A stretch of DNA of 54,297 nucleotides from Bacillota bacterium (lineage in GTDB: Bacteria > Bacillota > Clostridia > Christensenellales > SZUA-584), in contig JAEYZN010000038.1 in assembly GCA_023428025.1 (NCBI GenBank), positions 1 to 54,297 on the forward strand, given 5' to 3'. Position 1 is the stretch's first letter. Each line of letters opens with the position of its first letter. This document shows positions 41,462-50,660 of the stretch, piece after piece. Position numbers and translations under genes: made by a program. The notes under the pieces are model-generated. The model saw nothing but the letters and a program-made list of their open reading frames with translations. It made no database searches and was not told where the DNA came from.

Positions 41462-42592
41462 ATGGTAGAGATCAGACAGGTTAAAGACAAGAGTGACGTG
41501 AAAAAATATGTGGGCTTTCCCGACAAGCTGTACAAAGGGGTCAAGTCCTATGTCCCCGAGCTGAAATCTGAGGAATACTCCATGTACTTTCCGGAAACAA
41601 ACTTTTCCTTCGAATACAGCGACGCCCGTTTCTTCCTTGCTTACCGTGATGGCGAGATCGTCGGCCGCATCGGCGCCATTGTGAACCGCACCGCCAATGA
41701 ACAATGGGACCAGAAACAGATCCGCATCACCCGGGTGGATTTTATCGATGATATGGAGGTGTCGGGCGCACTGTTCGCCGCGGTGGAAAGCTGGGCCAAA
41801 GAACTGGGGCTGACACAGGCGCACGGGCCCCTCGGCTTCACCGATCTTGACAAGGAAGGCCTGTTGGTGGAGGGCTTCGACCGCATGGGGTCCACCGTCA
41901 CGATATACAACTACCCCTATTATCCCAAACACTTTGAAGCGCACGGCTATGTCAAGGACATCGACTGGGTGGAATACCGCATCCGCGTGCCCGAAAAGGG
42001 TGACGCGCGCGTGGCGCGCGTCAGCCGCCTTGCCGAAAAGGTCATGGAGCGCACCCACGTGCATTTCTATAATATCAAGCGTATGAAGGATGCCGCGCCC
42101 ATCGTGGTGCAGATCTTCGATCTGCTCAGCGAATGCTACAAGGACCTTTACGGCGTGGTGCCCTACACTGAAAAAATCGCGAAGGATTATCTGCGGCGGT
42201 TTACGCCGCTTCTGAATCCCGAATTTGCAAAATTCATTATCGACGACAACAACAAGCTGGTGGCGTTCGGCCTGGCCGCGCCGTCTCTGGCGGAAGCGTT
42301 CAAAAAGTCAGGCGGCCATATGCTGCCCTTCGGCTGGTTCCATCTGCTGCGGGCGCTTAAGAATCCCAAGGAACTGGAGCTCTATCTCGTCGCCGTTCAT
42401 CCGGATTACCAGAAATCCGGCCTGGCCGCGCTGCTGCTCAACGATATTACCGCCTCCGCCATCCGAAAGGGCGTAAAATTCGCGGAATCCTCGCCCGAGC
42501 TGGAGACCAACCAGCGCATTCAGGACTTCTGGAAAAATTACGATGTGGAACAGCACAAGCGCAGAAGGTGCTATAAAAAGGATCTGGTTTAG
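41462..42592 (+). CDS. GNAT-like N-acetyltransferase family protein
   Basis: 376 residues, cytosolic. The first half (YSDARFFLAYRDGEIVGRIGAIVN, then GPLGFTDLDKEGLLVEGFD) and the second half (ELYLVAVHPDYQKSGLAALLLNDI, with the acetyl-CoA-binding style turn) resemble the GNAT-like proteins often annotated 'hypothetical N-acetyltransferase'. Substrate unknown. ATG 41462 follows GGGGTG, and a TATAAT lies at 41422-41427. The frame is open upstream to 41354 without a ribosome site. Confidence 0.78.
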   Translation: MVEIRQVKDKSDVKKYVGFPDKLYKGVKSYVPELKSEEYSMYFPETNFSFEYSDARFFLAYRDGEIVGRIGAIVNRTANEQWDQKQIRITRVDFIDDMEVSGALFAAVESWAKELGLTQAHGPLGFTDLDKEGLLVEGFDRMGSTVTIYNYPYYPKHFEAHGYVKDIDWVEYRIRVPEKGDARVARVSRLAEKVMERTHVHFYNIKRMKDAAPIVVQIFDLLSECYKDLYGVVPYTEKIAKDYLRRFTPLLNPEFAKFIIDDNNKLVAFGLAAPSLAEAFKKSGGHMLPFGWFHLLRALKNPKELELYLVAVHPDYQKSGLAALLLNDITASAIRKGVKFAESSPELETNQRIQDFWKNYDVEQHKRRRCYKKDLV

Positions 42593-42621
42593 TCTATTCG
42601 AAATATTGACGAATAACGCAC

Positions 42622-42649
42622 AAAATGTGGGCATCGGTGCCCACATTTT
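42622..42649. terminator. Bidirectional terminator
   Basis: AAAATGTGGGCA and TGCCCACATTTT form a perfect 12-bp stem with a TCGG tetraloop. There are T-runs or A-runs on both sides, between the convergent GNAT-like and DapB-like genes. Confidence 0.9.
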
Positions 42650-42699
42650 TATTCATAATTATACCATCATCCAACGGCCTGCAGGTAAGGAATGGTCCT

Positions 42700-43476
42700 C
42701 TACGCAAGTTCAAACACCCGGCGGTTTCGCGCGACATCCAGCATCACGGCGTCCTCCATCGTGTAGACGCCCGGCGTTTTTCCCATCAGCCATTTGGCCG
42801 CGAATATCGCCCCTTGCCCGAAAGCGCCCCGGTTGACCGATTCATGGATGATGCGTATCGTCTGATTGGGCAGGCCGAATATCACCTCGTGCTTGCCCAC
42901 AATACCGCCCACACGGATGGAGTTCACATGCGTTTTGACATCCAGCCCCAGGTCTTCAGCGATACGCAGCGCAGTTCCCGATATGTCCGGTTTCTCTTTA
43001 AAGTGCTCCTCGATGATCTCGATATCCGCGCTCGGCGCGATGCGCTGCAGCACCTTAGACACCTCTATCAGAAAGTTGATGCCCAGCGTGATGTTGGGCG
43101 AATACAGTACGGCGACACGGTGCCCCAGCGACTTCAATTGCTCCATCTGGTTCTTCTCGTATCGCGAAATGGCCGATACGATACGGGTGCCTGTATCTGC
43201 GGCATGTTTATAATGTGAAACAGCGCTGCTGCTGGAAAAGTCCACGATCACGTCCACAGGGTTTTCCTTGAAAAAAGTCGCTGTATCGATCGAATCGATG
43301 GAATATATCAGTCCCTGGGCATGGTCGAAACCAAGAACATGGCTTGCAAAGTCTCCCTCGTGTGTTTTTGACCGGCGTATCACCCACATCAACTCGCAGG
43401 TATCGTCCTTCAGAATTTCCTGAGCGACGACCGATCCCGTCTTTCCAAAGCCGAACATTCCGATTTTCACCTTCAA
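42700..43476 (-). CDS. Dihydrodipicolinate reductase-like protein (DapB family)
   Basis: 258 residues. The Rossmann domain begins KIGMFGFGKTGSVVAQ. The substrate domain contains DIEIIEEHFKEKPDISGTAL, aligned to the DapB EAHHRHKxDxPSGTA motif. Here the catalytic His158 and Lys162 are kept, but the second His is Phe159 and one residue (Pro) is missing. It may be a lysine/diaminopimelate-pathway reductase or a diverged relative acting on another imine. No lysine gene is nearby. The start follows an AGGAGG site. Confidence 0.8.
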   Translation of the reverse strand: MKVKIGMFGFGKTGSVVAQEILKDDTCELMWVIRRSKTHEGDFASHVLGFDHAQGLIYSIDSIDTATFFKENPVDVIVDFSSSSAVSHYKHAADTGTRIVSAISRYEKNQMEQLKSLGHRVAVLYSPNITLGINFLIEVSKVLQRIAPSADIEIIEEHFKEKPDISGTALRIAEDLGLDVKTHVNSIRVGGIVGKHEVIFGLPNQTIRIIHESVNRGAFGQGAIFAAKWLMGKTPGVYTMEDAVMLDVARNRRVFELA

Positions 43477-43988
43477 TGCCGGTTACCTCCTCCTTGTGGT
43501 TATTTTAAATATATCTTCCTCCCCTGCCTTTAAGCCACAGAGATGAATACCATGGTTCAACAGAGAAACCAAACATAACACCTATGCAATTTATGCATAA
43601 ATATACGCTCGTCTCACTGACAATCACCCATGGCCGAACCCAGCTTAAGCAGAAAACAAAACTTGTATTCAGTTGTCTTCCCGATGCATCTGTATCGGGA
43701 TGCCACCAATACTGCCTGATAAATAAAGAGATGCTCAGACGAAGCAGCTATTTGTCTGGTACCGGCAAAAGCTCGCCGATTGCGTCACTGAAAACCCTGC
43801 TAACAGCAGAATTCTATATTGTATTATATAATATAACACACCCTCCGGATGAATGCAAGGTTTCGCATAATAATACACAGAAAGCAAAAACGGCCAAAAA
43901 AAGTGCAGAAATTTGACACAGGATGCCTTCCTTATTGTATGAGCAGGGTGTATACTTTCTTTTGATGAAAAACCATGGAGTATCAGAC
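43477..43988. other. 512-base AT-rich gap before the dehydratase activase
   Basis: No supported gene. It holds a perfect 14-bp palindrome ATTTATGCATAAAT (43589-43602) and a CCGAT...ATCGG hairpin around 43685-43702. A TTGACA is at 43913-43918 and a TATACT at 43951-43956, consistent with one or two promoters for the activase gene. A 110-codon open frame at 43584-43916 has no ribosome site or recognisable sequence. Confidence 0.5.
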
Positions 43989-46900
43989 ATGAGCGCAGAC
44001 ATCCTTAGTATGGGGCTCGACGTCGGCTCGACCACCGTCAAATGCGTCGTGCTGGACGATAAAAAAGTTATATTCAGCTATTATAAAAGGCATTTTAGCG
44101 ATATCGCCGCAGCTGCGACCACCCTCTTGAACGAGGTGCATTCGGCGCTTGGGAACGTTCAGGTCAAGCTGTGCGCTACCGGCTCCGGCGGGCTTTCGGT
44201 GGGCAAATGGCTGGGCCTGCCCTTCGTGCAGGAGGTCATCGCGGCCAGCACCGCCGTCCGTACGTTCATTCCGGAGACGGATGTCGTCATCGAGCTGGGC
44301 GGCGAGGACGCCAAGATCACGTATTTTAAGGGCAGCACCGAGCAACGCATGAACGGCACGTGCGCGGGCGGCACCGGCGCGTTTATCGACCAGATGGCAT
44401 CACTGCTGGAGACGGATGCGGCGGGCCTGGATGCGCTGGCCGCCAAAGCCTTGCATGTGTACGACATCGCCGCGCGCTGCGGCGTGTTCGCCAAGAGCGA
44501 CATCCAGCCGCTCATCAACGAGGGCGCGGCGCGTGAGGACATCGCGGCGTCCGTGTTTCAGGCTGTCGTCAATCAGACCATCAGCGGCCTCGCATGCGGC
44601 CGTCCGATACGGGGCAAGGTCGCTTTTCTGGGCGGGCCGCTCCACTTCCTTCCGGCTCTCAAGGCGCGTTTTATCCAGACGCTTAAGATGCGCGATGAGG
44701 ACATCATGGACACGCCGTACGCGATGATGTTCGTCGCGGCGGGCGCGGCGATGATGGCGGACAGCGAACCGATCCACCTGGATGCGCTGCTGGCGCGCAC
44801 GCGGCTCAGCCAGGCGTTGGACAGCGCATCCGTATACCTGCCGCCGCTGTTTTCGGGCGCAACGGATTATGACGCCTTTGCAAAGCGTCACGCGCTGGCG
44901 AATGTCCCGCAGCAGCCCATCGGCACCGCCTCCGGCCCGTGCTACCTCGGCATCGACGCGGGGTCCACCACCACCAAGGCCGTGCTGCTTTCTTCCGACG
45001 GGCGCATCGTCTATTCGCACTACGGCGCGAACAAGGGCCGCCCGCTGGACATGGTGCGGCAGATCCTTTCCGACATCTACAGCAGTCTGCCCGAAGACGC
45101 TTATATCGCATACACGGCATCCACCGGTTATGGCGAGCACCTCGTCAGGGCTGCGTTTCAGCTGGACACCAGCGAGGTGGAGACGGTCGCACACTACACG
45201 GCGGCGCGTTTTTTCAAGCCGGATGTGGATTTCATCCTGGACATCGGCGGGCAGGACATGAAATGCATGCGCATCCGGGACGGCGTCATCGACGAGGTGT
45301 TGCTCAACGAAGCCTGCTCGTCCGGATGCGGTTCGTTCCTCGAAACCTTCGCCGCTTCGCTGGAGTGCGACATCCGCGATTTTGCGCAGCAGGCGCTGTT
45401 CGCGCAACAGCCGGTGGACCTCGGCAGCCGCTGCACGGTGTTCATGAACTCCAAGGTGCGGCAGGCGCAGAAGGAAGGCGCGGTGCTGGGCGGCATCTCC
45501 GCCGGTCTGTCGTACTCCGTCATCAAGAACGCGCTGTACAAGGTCATCAAGCTGAAATCGCCGGAGGACCTGGGCAAAAGCGTTGTCGTTCAAGGCGGCA
45601 CGTTCCTCAACGACGCCGTGCTGCGCGCGCTGGAGCAGCTGACAGGCCGCGAGGTCATCCGGCCCGCCATCGCCGGGCTGATGGGCGCTTACGGCGCGGC
45701 GCTGCTCGCGAAGGAACGCTGCCCCGAGCAGGCGGTTTCCGGCATATTGAAGCGCGACGCGCTGGACGCCATGCAAATCACGCAGACAGGCGCGCGCTGC
45801 GGCCGGTGCGAAAACAACTGCCGCCTTACGGTCAGCCATTTCGGCGACGGGCGGCGGTTCATCTCGGGCAACCGCTGCGAGCGCGGCGGCTCCCATGCCG
45901 AAAAGCACAGCGACCTGCCCGACATGTACGACTACACATACAATCGGTTGTTCTCATACCAGCCATTGGAGAACGCGCCGCGGGGAGATATCGGCATTCC
46001 CCGCGTGCTGGGGATTTATGAAAACTACCCGTTCTGGCACACGTTCTTCACCACGCTCGGTTACCGCGTGGTGCTGTCCCCCCGTTCATCCCGCAGTGTG
46101 TACACGGCGGGCATCGAGAGCATCCCGTCCGAATCGCTGTGCTATCCGGCTAAGCTGGCGCACGGCGCGGTGCGGCTGCTCATCGACAGCGGCGTGAAGA
46201 CCATCTTCTTCCCATGCGTGCCATATGAGAAGAAGGAGCAGAAAAAGGCGGCCAACAACTACAACTGCCCCATCGTCACGTCTTACCCGGAGAACATCAA
46301 GAACAACATGCCGGAGATCAAAGAGAACGGCGTGGATTTCATGATGCCGTTTCTGCCGATGGACAACCTCAAGGCGCTCTCCCGCCGTCTGGCCGAGGAG
46401 TTCCCGCACATATCGGCACGCGACGTGCACCGGGCGGCAAAGCTGGCGTGGCAGGAGAAGTCCGCTTACCAAAACGACATCCGGCGCCAGGGCGAGAAGG
46501 TGCTCGCCAAGGTGCGGCGCGGCGAATTGCAGGCCGTCATCCTCGGCGGGCGTCCGTACCACATCGACCCGGAGATCAACCATGGCATCTCGTCCATCAT
46601 CACGTCGCTGGGCTTTGCCGTGCTCACGGAGCAGAGCGTCGCGCATCTGGGCGAATACCGGCCGCTGCGCGTGCTTGACCAGTGGATGTTCCATACGCGC
46701 ATCTACTCGGCGGCGCATCTGGCAGGCCGTACCGACGGGCTGGAGCTGGTGCAGCTCAACTCGTTCGGCTGTGGGCTGGACGCGGTGGTCACCGACCAGA
46801 CACAGGAGATACTCAAGGCCTACGGCAAGATATACACGCTGATCAAGATCGACGAGATCAGCAACACCGGCGCGATCCGCATCCGGCTGCGCTCGCTGGC

Positions 46901-48290
46901 CGCCGCCGTGGCGGACCGCAAGAAGCGGCGTGTATTGGACGACCTCAAGGATGTCGTCCTGCAGACCAAGGACGCCGTTATACAGAAAAAAGACGCTGTG
47001 GCGCAGAAAAAGGACGCCGTGGTGCAAAAGGCGGTGGAGTACAGGAAGGTCGTTTTCGAGAGGTTCATGAAGAAGGACTACACGATACTCTCGCCGCAGA
47101 TGTCGCCCATCCATTTCGACTTCCTGCGGGCCGCGTTCGAGGCGTCGGGCTACCGGTTCGAGCTGCTGCCTTCGGTGGACAACGCAGCGGTGGAAGAGGG
47201 CCTGAAGTACGTCAACAACGACGCGTGTTATCCGTCCATCCTGGTCACCGGCCAGTTGATCGAGGCGGTCAAATCGGGCCGGTACGACACCAATAAGCTC
47301 GCCTGCATCATCTCACAGACAGGCGGCGGCTGCCGCGCATCCAACTACATCGGCTTCATCCGCAAGGCGCTCAAAGACGCGGGTTACGAGAACATCCCCG
47401 TCATCTCGCTGAGCGCGGCGGGGCTGGAAAAGCATCCCGGTCTCAAGATATCGCTACGCATGCTGCGGCGCGCGATGCGCGGCATGGTCTACGGCGACCT
47501 GCTGAACCGTCTGACGCTGGCGACACGCCCTTATGAGGCCACGCCGGGCGACACGGATGCGGCGCTGAAGAAATGGAGCGGTATCGCATTGGACAACGTG
47601 CGCCGATTGAATGGACGGCGTTTCAGGCATAACATCCAGGCGATCGTGGACGCGTTCGAGTCCATCCCCGTTACCAACATCAAAAAGCCGGTGATCGGCG
47701 TGGTGGGCGAAATACTCGTGAAATACCACCCCACGGCCAACAACCAGATCGTCAAGGTGCTGGAGGACGAAGGTGCCGAGGTGAAGGTGCCGGATTTGAT
47801 CGACTTCCTGCTCTACTGTGCGTACAACACCAACTTCAAGCACGAGAAGCTGGGCCGCCCCTGGCTGTTCGCGTATTTCGGCAACCTGGTGATATCCGTT
47901 ATCGAAGGCTACCGCAAGCAGATGCGCAAGGTACTGCAGCGCAGCAAGCGGTTCTCCGCACCGTCCTTCATCTCCGAAAAAGCCAAGGCCGCTTCCGAGT
48001 TCCTCTCCATCGGCAACCAGACGGGCGAGGGCTGGTTCCTGACGGGCGAGATGGCCGAGCTGCTGGCCGAGGGTGCGGATGGCATCGTGTGCGTGCAGCC
48101 GTTCGCGTGCCTACCCAACCACATCGTGGGCAAGGGCGTCATCCAGCCGATACGCGCCAAATACCCGGACGCCAACATCGTCGCCATCGACTACGACCCC
48201 GGCGCCAGCGAGGTAAACCAGCTGAACCGCATCAAGCTGATGCTCTCCCTCGCGCACGAGAAGATCGTCAAGGCGGCCGCCAACGAATAA
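43989..48290 (+). CDS. 2-hydroxyacyl-CoA dehydratase activase-related giant protein
   Basis: 1433 residues. Two BadF/BcrA-type ATPase domains: the first from GLDVGSTTVKC with cysteines in GTCAGGTGAFID and IAARCGVFAKSD, the second from GIDAGSTTTKA with NEACSSGCGSFLE and GSRCTVFMNS. These cysteines normally hold a shared [4Fe-4S] cluster. DUF2229-type and HgdB-like dehydratase-related domains follow (for example CGLDAVVTDQTQEIL and QTGGGCRASNYIGF). Such proteins use ATP to inject electrons into dehydratases. The partner here is unknown. About residues 986-1015 repeat KDAVxQKK. ATG 43989 has GGAG 8 bases upstream. Two earlier ATGs sit at or before the likely transcription start. Confidence 0.92.
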   Translation: MSADILSMGLDVGSTTVKCVVLDDKKVIFSYYKRHFSDIAAAATTLLNEVHSALGNVQVKLCATGSGGLSVGKWLGLPFVQEVIAASTAVRTFIPETDVVIELGGEDAKITYFKGSTEQRMNGTCAGGTGAFIDQMASLLETDAAGLDALAAKALHVYDIAARCGVFAKSDIQPLINEGAAREDIAASVFQAVVNQTISGLACGRPIRGKVAFLGGPLHFLPALKARFIQTLKMRDEDIMDTPYAMMFVAAGAAMMADSEPIHLDALLARTRLSQALDSASVYLPPLFSGATDYDAFAKRHALANVPQQPIGTASGPCYLGIDAGSTTTKAVLLSSDGRIVYSHYGANKGRPLDMVRQILSDIYSSLPEDAYIAYTASTGYGEHLVRAAFQLDTSEVETVAHYTAARFFKPDVDFILDIGGQDMKCMRIRDGVIDEVLLNEACSSGCGSFLETFAASLECDIRDFAQQALFAQQPVDLGSRCTVFMNSKVRQAQKEGAVLGGISAGLSYSVIKNALYKVIKLKSPEDLGKSVVVQGGTFLNDAVLRALEQLTGREVIRPAIAGLMGAYGAALLAKERCPEQAVSGILKRDALDAMQITQTGARCGRCENNCRLTVSHFGDGRRFISGNRCERGGSHAEKHSDLPDMYDYTYNRLFSYQPLENAPRGDIGIPRVLGIYENYPFWHTFFTTLGYRVVLSPRSSRSVYTAGIESIPSESLCYPAKLAHGAVRLLIDSGVKTIFFPCVPYEKKEQKKAANNYNCPIVTSYPENIKNNMPEIKENGVDFMMPFLPMDNLKALSRRLAEEFPHISARDVHRAAKLAWQEKSAYQNDIRRQGEKVLAKVRRGELQAVILGGRPYHIDPEINHGISSIITSLGFAVLTEQSVAHLGEYRPLRVLDQWMFHTRIYSAAHLAGRTDGLELVQLNSFGCGLDAVVTDQTQEILKAYGKIYTLIKIDEISNTGAIRIRLRSLAAAVADRKKRRVLDDLKDVVLQTKDAVIQKKDAVAQKKDAVVQKAVEYRKVVFERFMKKDYTILSPQMSPIHFDFLRAAFEASGYRFELLPSVDNAAVEEGLKYVNNDACYPSILVTGQLIEAVKSGRYDTNKLACIISQTGGGCRASNYIGFIRKALKDAGYENIPVISLSAAGLEKHPGLKISLRMLRRAMRGMVYGDLLNRLTLATRPYEATPGDTDAALKKWSGIALDNVRRLNGRRFRHNIQAIVDAFESIPVTNIKKPVIGVVGEILVKYHPTANNQIVKVLEDEGAEVKVPDLIDFLLYCAYNTNFKHEKLGRPWLFAYFGNLVISVIEGYRKQMRKVLQRSKRFSAPSFISEKAKAASEFLSIGNQTGEGWFLTGEMAELLAEGADGIVCVQPFACLPNHIVGKGVIQPIRAKYPDANIVAIDYDPGASEVNQLNRIKLMLSLAHEKIVKAAANE

Positions 48291-48332
48291 AGCCTCTGTT
48301 CAGGCAAAGTTTGATAGAAAATCACCAAACGC

Positions 48333-48359
48333 AAAAAAGCCATACCCATGGCTTTTTTT
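48333..48359 (+). terminator. Intrinsic terminator of the dehydratase activase gene
   Basis: AAAAAAGCCAT pairs with ATGGCTTTTTT around ACCC. The T-run merges into the next hairpin. Confidence 0.85.
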
Positions 48360-48410
48360 AAGGGGCACGCCCCTTAAGCGGAGGCTTGGAGGCCGCGCTT
48401 CCAAGGTCTT
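48358..48410. repeat. Two-hairpin intergenic element, copy B
   Basis: TTAAGGGG/CCCCTTAA (48358-48377), then GCGGAGGC (48378-48385) leading into a CTTGGA/TCCAAG hairpin (48385-48405), then GGTCTT (48405-48410). The order and key words match copy A at 10621-10673. Confidence 0.6.
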
Positions 48411-48426
48411 CAGTTTATGTAGTTAG

Positions 48427-49416
48427 TTATACCTTCTGCGTCTTCACCGCGCGGTGCCAGCGCACCATGTCACGTATCGTGCGGCTCAAGGGCCGCGCCT
48501 TGTACCCCAGCTTCTCCTGCGCCTTCTCGCAGGATATGCACGAGTTGGACATCAGCACATCGATGGAGTATTTGGACAGCACCGGCTTTTTGCGCGCCGC
48601 CGCGTAGTAGACGGGCGCCAGCACCGCCGCAATCTGCACCAGCAGCCGCGGCACCTTCCGGCGGCGGATCGTATTTCCGATGGTTTTCTCTACCGCGTCG
48701 ATGATGTCCTCCAGGCTGGACACGCTGCCCGAGATGATGTAGCCCTGGCCCTTCTCGCCCACCTTCCACGCGCGGTAGATACCGTCCGCCACATCCCGCA
48801 CATCCACGAAATCGTACTTGCCGTCGAAGTAATACTGCGGCTTGCTGGCGTCGATATAGCCTTTGATCGCGCTGCCGGTGTAAGACGATCTGAAATCGAA
48901 CGGGCCGATGACCCCGGTCGGGAACACGATCACGGCGTCCAAGCCTTTTTGTATCGCGTTTATCACCTCGATGGTGCCCATCGCCTTGGATTTGCCGTAC
49001 GCGCCCGGCAGATTGCTGAAGTCCGGGTCCAGCGTCTCGTCGATGGCGCCCGCCTCCGGCTCTTTCAGCGCGTGCACGCTGGACACATGCACCAGCCGCT
49101 TCACGCCCTTCTCCACGCAGGCCTGCACCACATTGCGCGTGCCGCCCACGTTGATGTCGAACACCTGCTTTTTGCGTACGCCGGATATCTGCACAAGCCC
49201 TGCGAGATGAAACACATACTCGCAGCCGCGCACCGCCGCGGATACGGCAAACGGGTCACGGATATCCCCCCGCGCCACTTCTTTGGCGTACCGCTCGATA
49301 TACGAAATATCCTCGTTCTCCTGCACAAATATGCGCAGGTCTTTATGTCCTTTTTTATACAGCAGCTTCACGAGCACATTGCCGATATGGCCGCCTGCTC
49401 CTGTAACCAGTATCAT
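48427..49416 (-). CDS. NAD(P)-dependent epimerase/dehydratase-type SDR, copy 1
   Basis: 329 residues of the extended short-chain dehydrogenase group, similar to dihydroflavonol-reductase-like and 3-beta-HSD-like proteins. Cofactor loop TGAGGHIGN, Asp after strand 3, HLAG, catalytic Ser in VHVSSVHAL and the Y-x3-K motif in GAYGKSKAMG. Substrate unknown. A downstream copy-2 paralog of identical length lies 181 bases away on the same strand. Both belong to the same subfamily, so this is a tandem duplication. Confidence 0.9.
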   Translation of the reverse strand: MILVTGAGGHIGNVLVKLLYKKGHKDLRIFVQENEDISYIERYAKEVARGDIRDPFAVSAAVRGCEYVFHLAGLVQISGVRKKQVFDINVGGTRNVVQACVEKGVKRLVHVSSVHALKEPEAGAIDETLDPDFSNLPGAYGKSKAMGTIEVINAIQKGLDAVIVFPTGVIGPFDFRSSYTGSAIKGYIDASKPQYYFDGKYDFVDVRDVADGIYRAWKVGEKGQGYIISGSVSSLEDIIDAVEKTIGNTIRRRKVPRLLVQIAAVLAPVYYAAARKKPVLSKYSIDVLMSNSCISCEKAQEKLGYKARPLSRTIRDMVRWHRAVKTQKV

Positions 49417-49597
49417 GATGATTCTCTCCTTTTACAATAAATGATGGCGGTTTTGAGACATCATGTGCATCATACTGATCGTTTGACATTATTATACCCG
49501 CAATTCACGTCTTTGCTGTGAATAATTTGTTAATTAAATACATCCTGAACAGCTTTTCCTTCAAAGTGTATTGTCAACAACCTTCAACAGGGCATTA

Positions 49598-50587
49598 TCA
49601 GCCCGAGGCGCTCTGCTCCATATACCACCTTACCGCGTCGCTGAGCGATTCGGCAACGGGCCGCGGCGCATAGCCCAGCCGCGCTTTCGCCTTCTCGGCG
49701 GATATTTTATCGCCGGACACCAGCAGGTCCACCGTGTCCTGCGTCAGTATGGGCGGCTTGCCGGTCAACGCACAGAGCACAGGCACCACCACGGCACCCG
49801 CGCGCACCAGAAACAGCGGCACGCGTACCGTCTTAAAATCCCGTCCGGCACTGCGTCCCACCGTTTCGATCATCTCCCTGATGGTGCAACGGTCCCCCGC
49901 GAGAATATAGCCCTGTCCCTTTTCGCCAAACTGCCAGGCGCGATAAAGGCCGTCCGCCACGTCCCGCACATCCACAAAATCGTACCCGCCATCGAAATAC
50001 AGGTGCATGCCCCGCTGCGCCTTCATGTACTTTCTGAACATCGAGCCGGCCAGAGACGACCGGTAATCATACGGCCCGATCACGCCGGTGGGATATACGA
50101 TCACCGCGTCCAGGCCCTTTTCACACGCTTCCAGCACCGCTTCCGTCCCCCGCCGTTTGGAGCGCCCATAGTCGTCGGACGGGCAGCTGCACGCCATGTC
50201 CACCAGCGACTCGTCGATATGATTGCCCTCCGCCGGGGCCAGCGCGTGGATGCTGGATGCATACACCAGCCGCTTCACGCCGTGCTGCAAGCAGGCCTGC
50301 ACGATGTTGCGCGTGCCGCCCACATTGATGTCGTACAGTCTTTTCAGGTTCGACCGATCCACCTGAATGTATCCCGCCAGATGAAACACGTCGGTGCAGC
50401 CCTTCACCGCCTCAGCCACGGCGTTTGCGTCGCATATATCCACGCGGACGATTTCTTTGGCATATTGCTCGATATGCGCGGTGTTGCGCCCCTGCACCAT
50501 CAGCCGCAAGTCCTTATACCCGTTTTGGTACAACAAAGCAGCCAGCACATTCCCGATGTGCCCGCTCGCACCCGTCACCAGTATCAT
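49598..50587 (-). CDS. NAD(P)-dependent epimerase/dehydratase-type SDR, copy 2
   Basis: 329 residues, clearly more than half identical by eye to the neighbour at 48427-49416. Cofactor loop TGASGHIGN, VFHLAGY, Ser in VYASSIHAL and Y-x3-K in DDYGRSKRRG are intact, so it should be an active oxidoreductase. The substrate-side loop differs from copy 1, suggesting different specificity. ATG 50587 follows GGAGG. The open frame to 50620 adds 11 residues without a ribosome site. Confidence 0.9.
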   Translation of the reverse strand: MILVTGASGHIGNVLAALLYQNGYKDLRLMVQGRNTAHIEQYAKEIVRVDICDANAVAEAVKGCTDVFHLAGYIQVDRSNLKRLYDINVGGTRNIVQACLQHGVKRLVYASSIHALAPAEGNHIDESLVDMACSCPSDDYGRSKRRGTEAVLEACEKGLDAVIVYPTGVIGPYDYRSSLAGSMFRKYMKAQRGMHLYFDGGYDFVDVRDVADGLYRAWQFGEKGQGYILAGDRCTIREMIETVGRSAGRDFKTVRVPLFLVRAGAVVVPVLCALTGKPPILTQDTVDLLVSGDKISAEKAKARLGYAPRPVAESLSDAVRWYMEQSASG

Positions 50588-50660
50588 ATAAGTCCTCCAA
50601 ATATAAAAAGATGATTCCAATGTGAAAATCGCCGGTCAGCATAGCACGGCGGTCCACAAA

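Noticed and set aside
43584..43916. 110-codon open frame before the activase gene
   Set aside because: No ribosome site, shadow-like composition, AT-rich gap.
44400..45908. 502-codon minus-strand open frame
   Set aside because: Antisense to the dehydratase activase. Low-complexity Arg/Ala/His composition.
46086..47114. 342-codon minus-strand open frame
   Set aside because: Also antisense to the activase, no recognisable domain.
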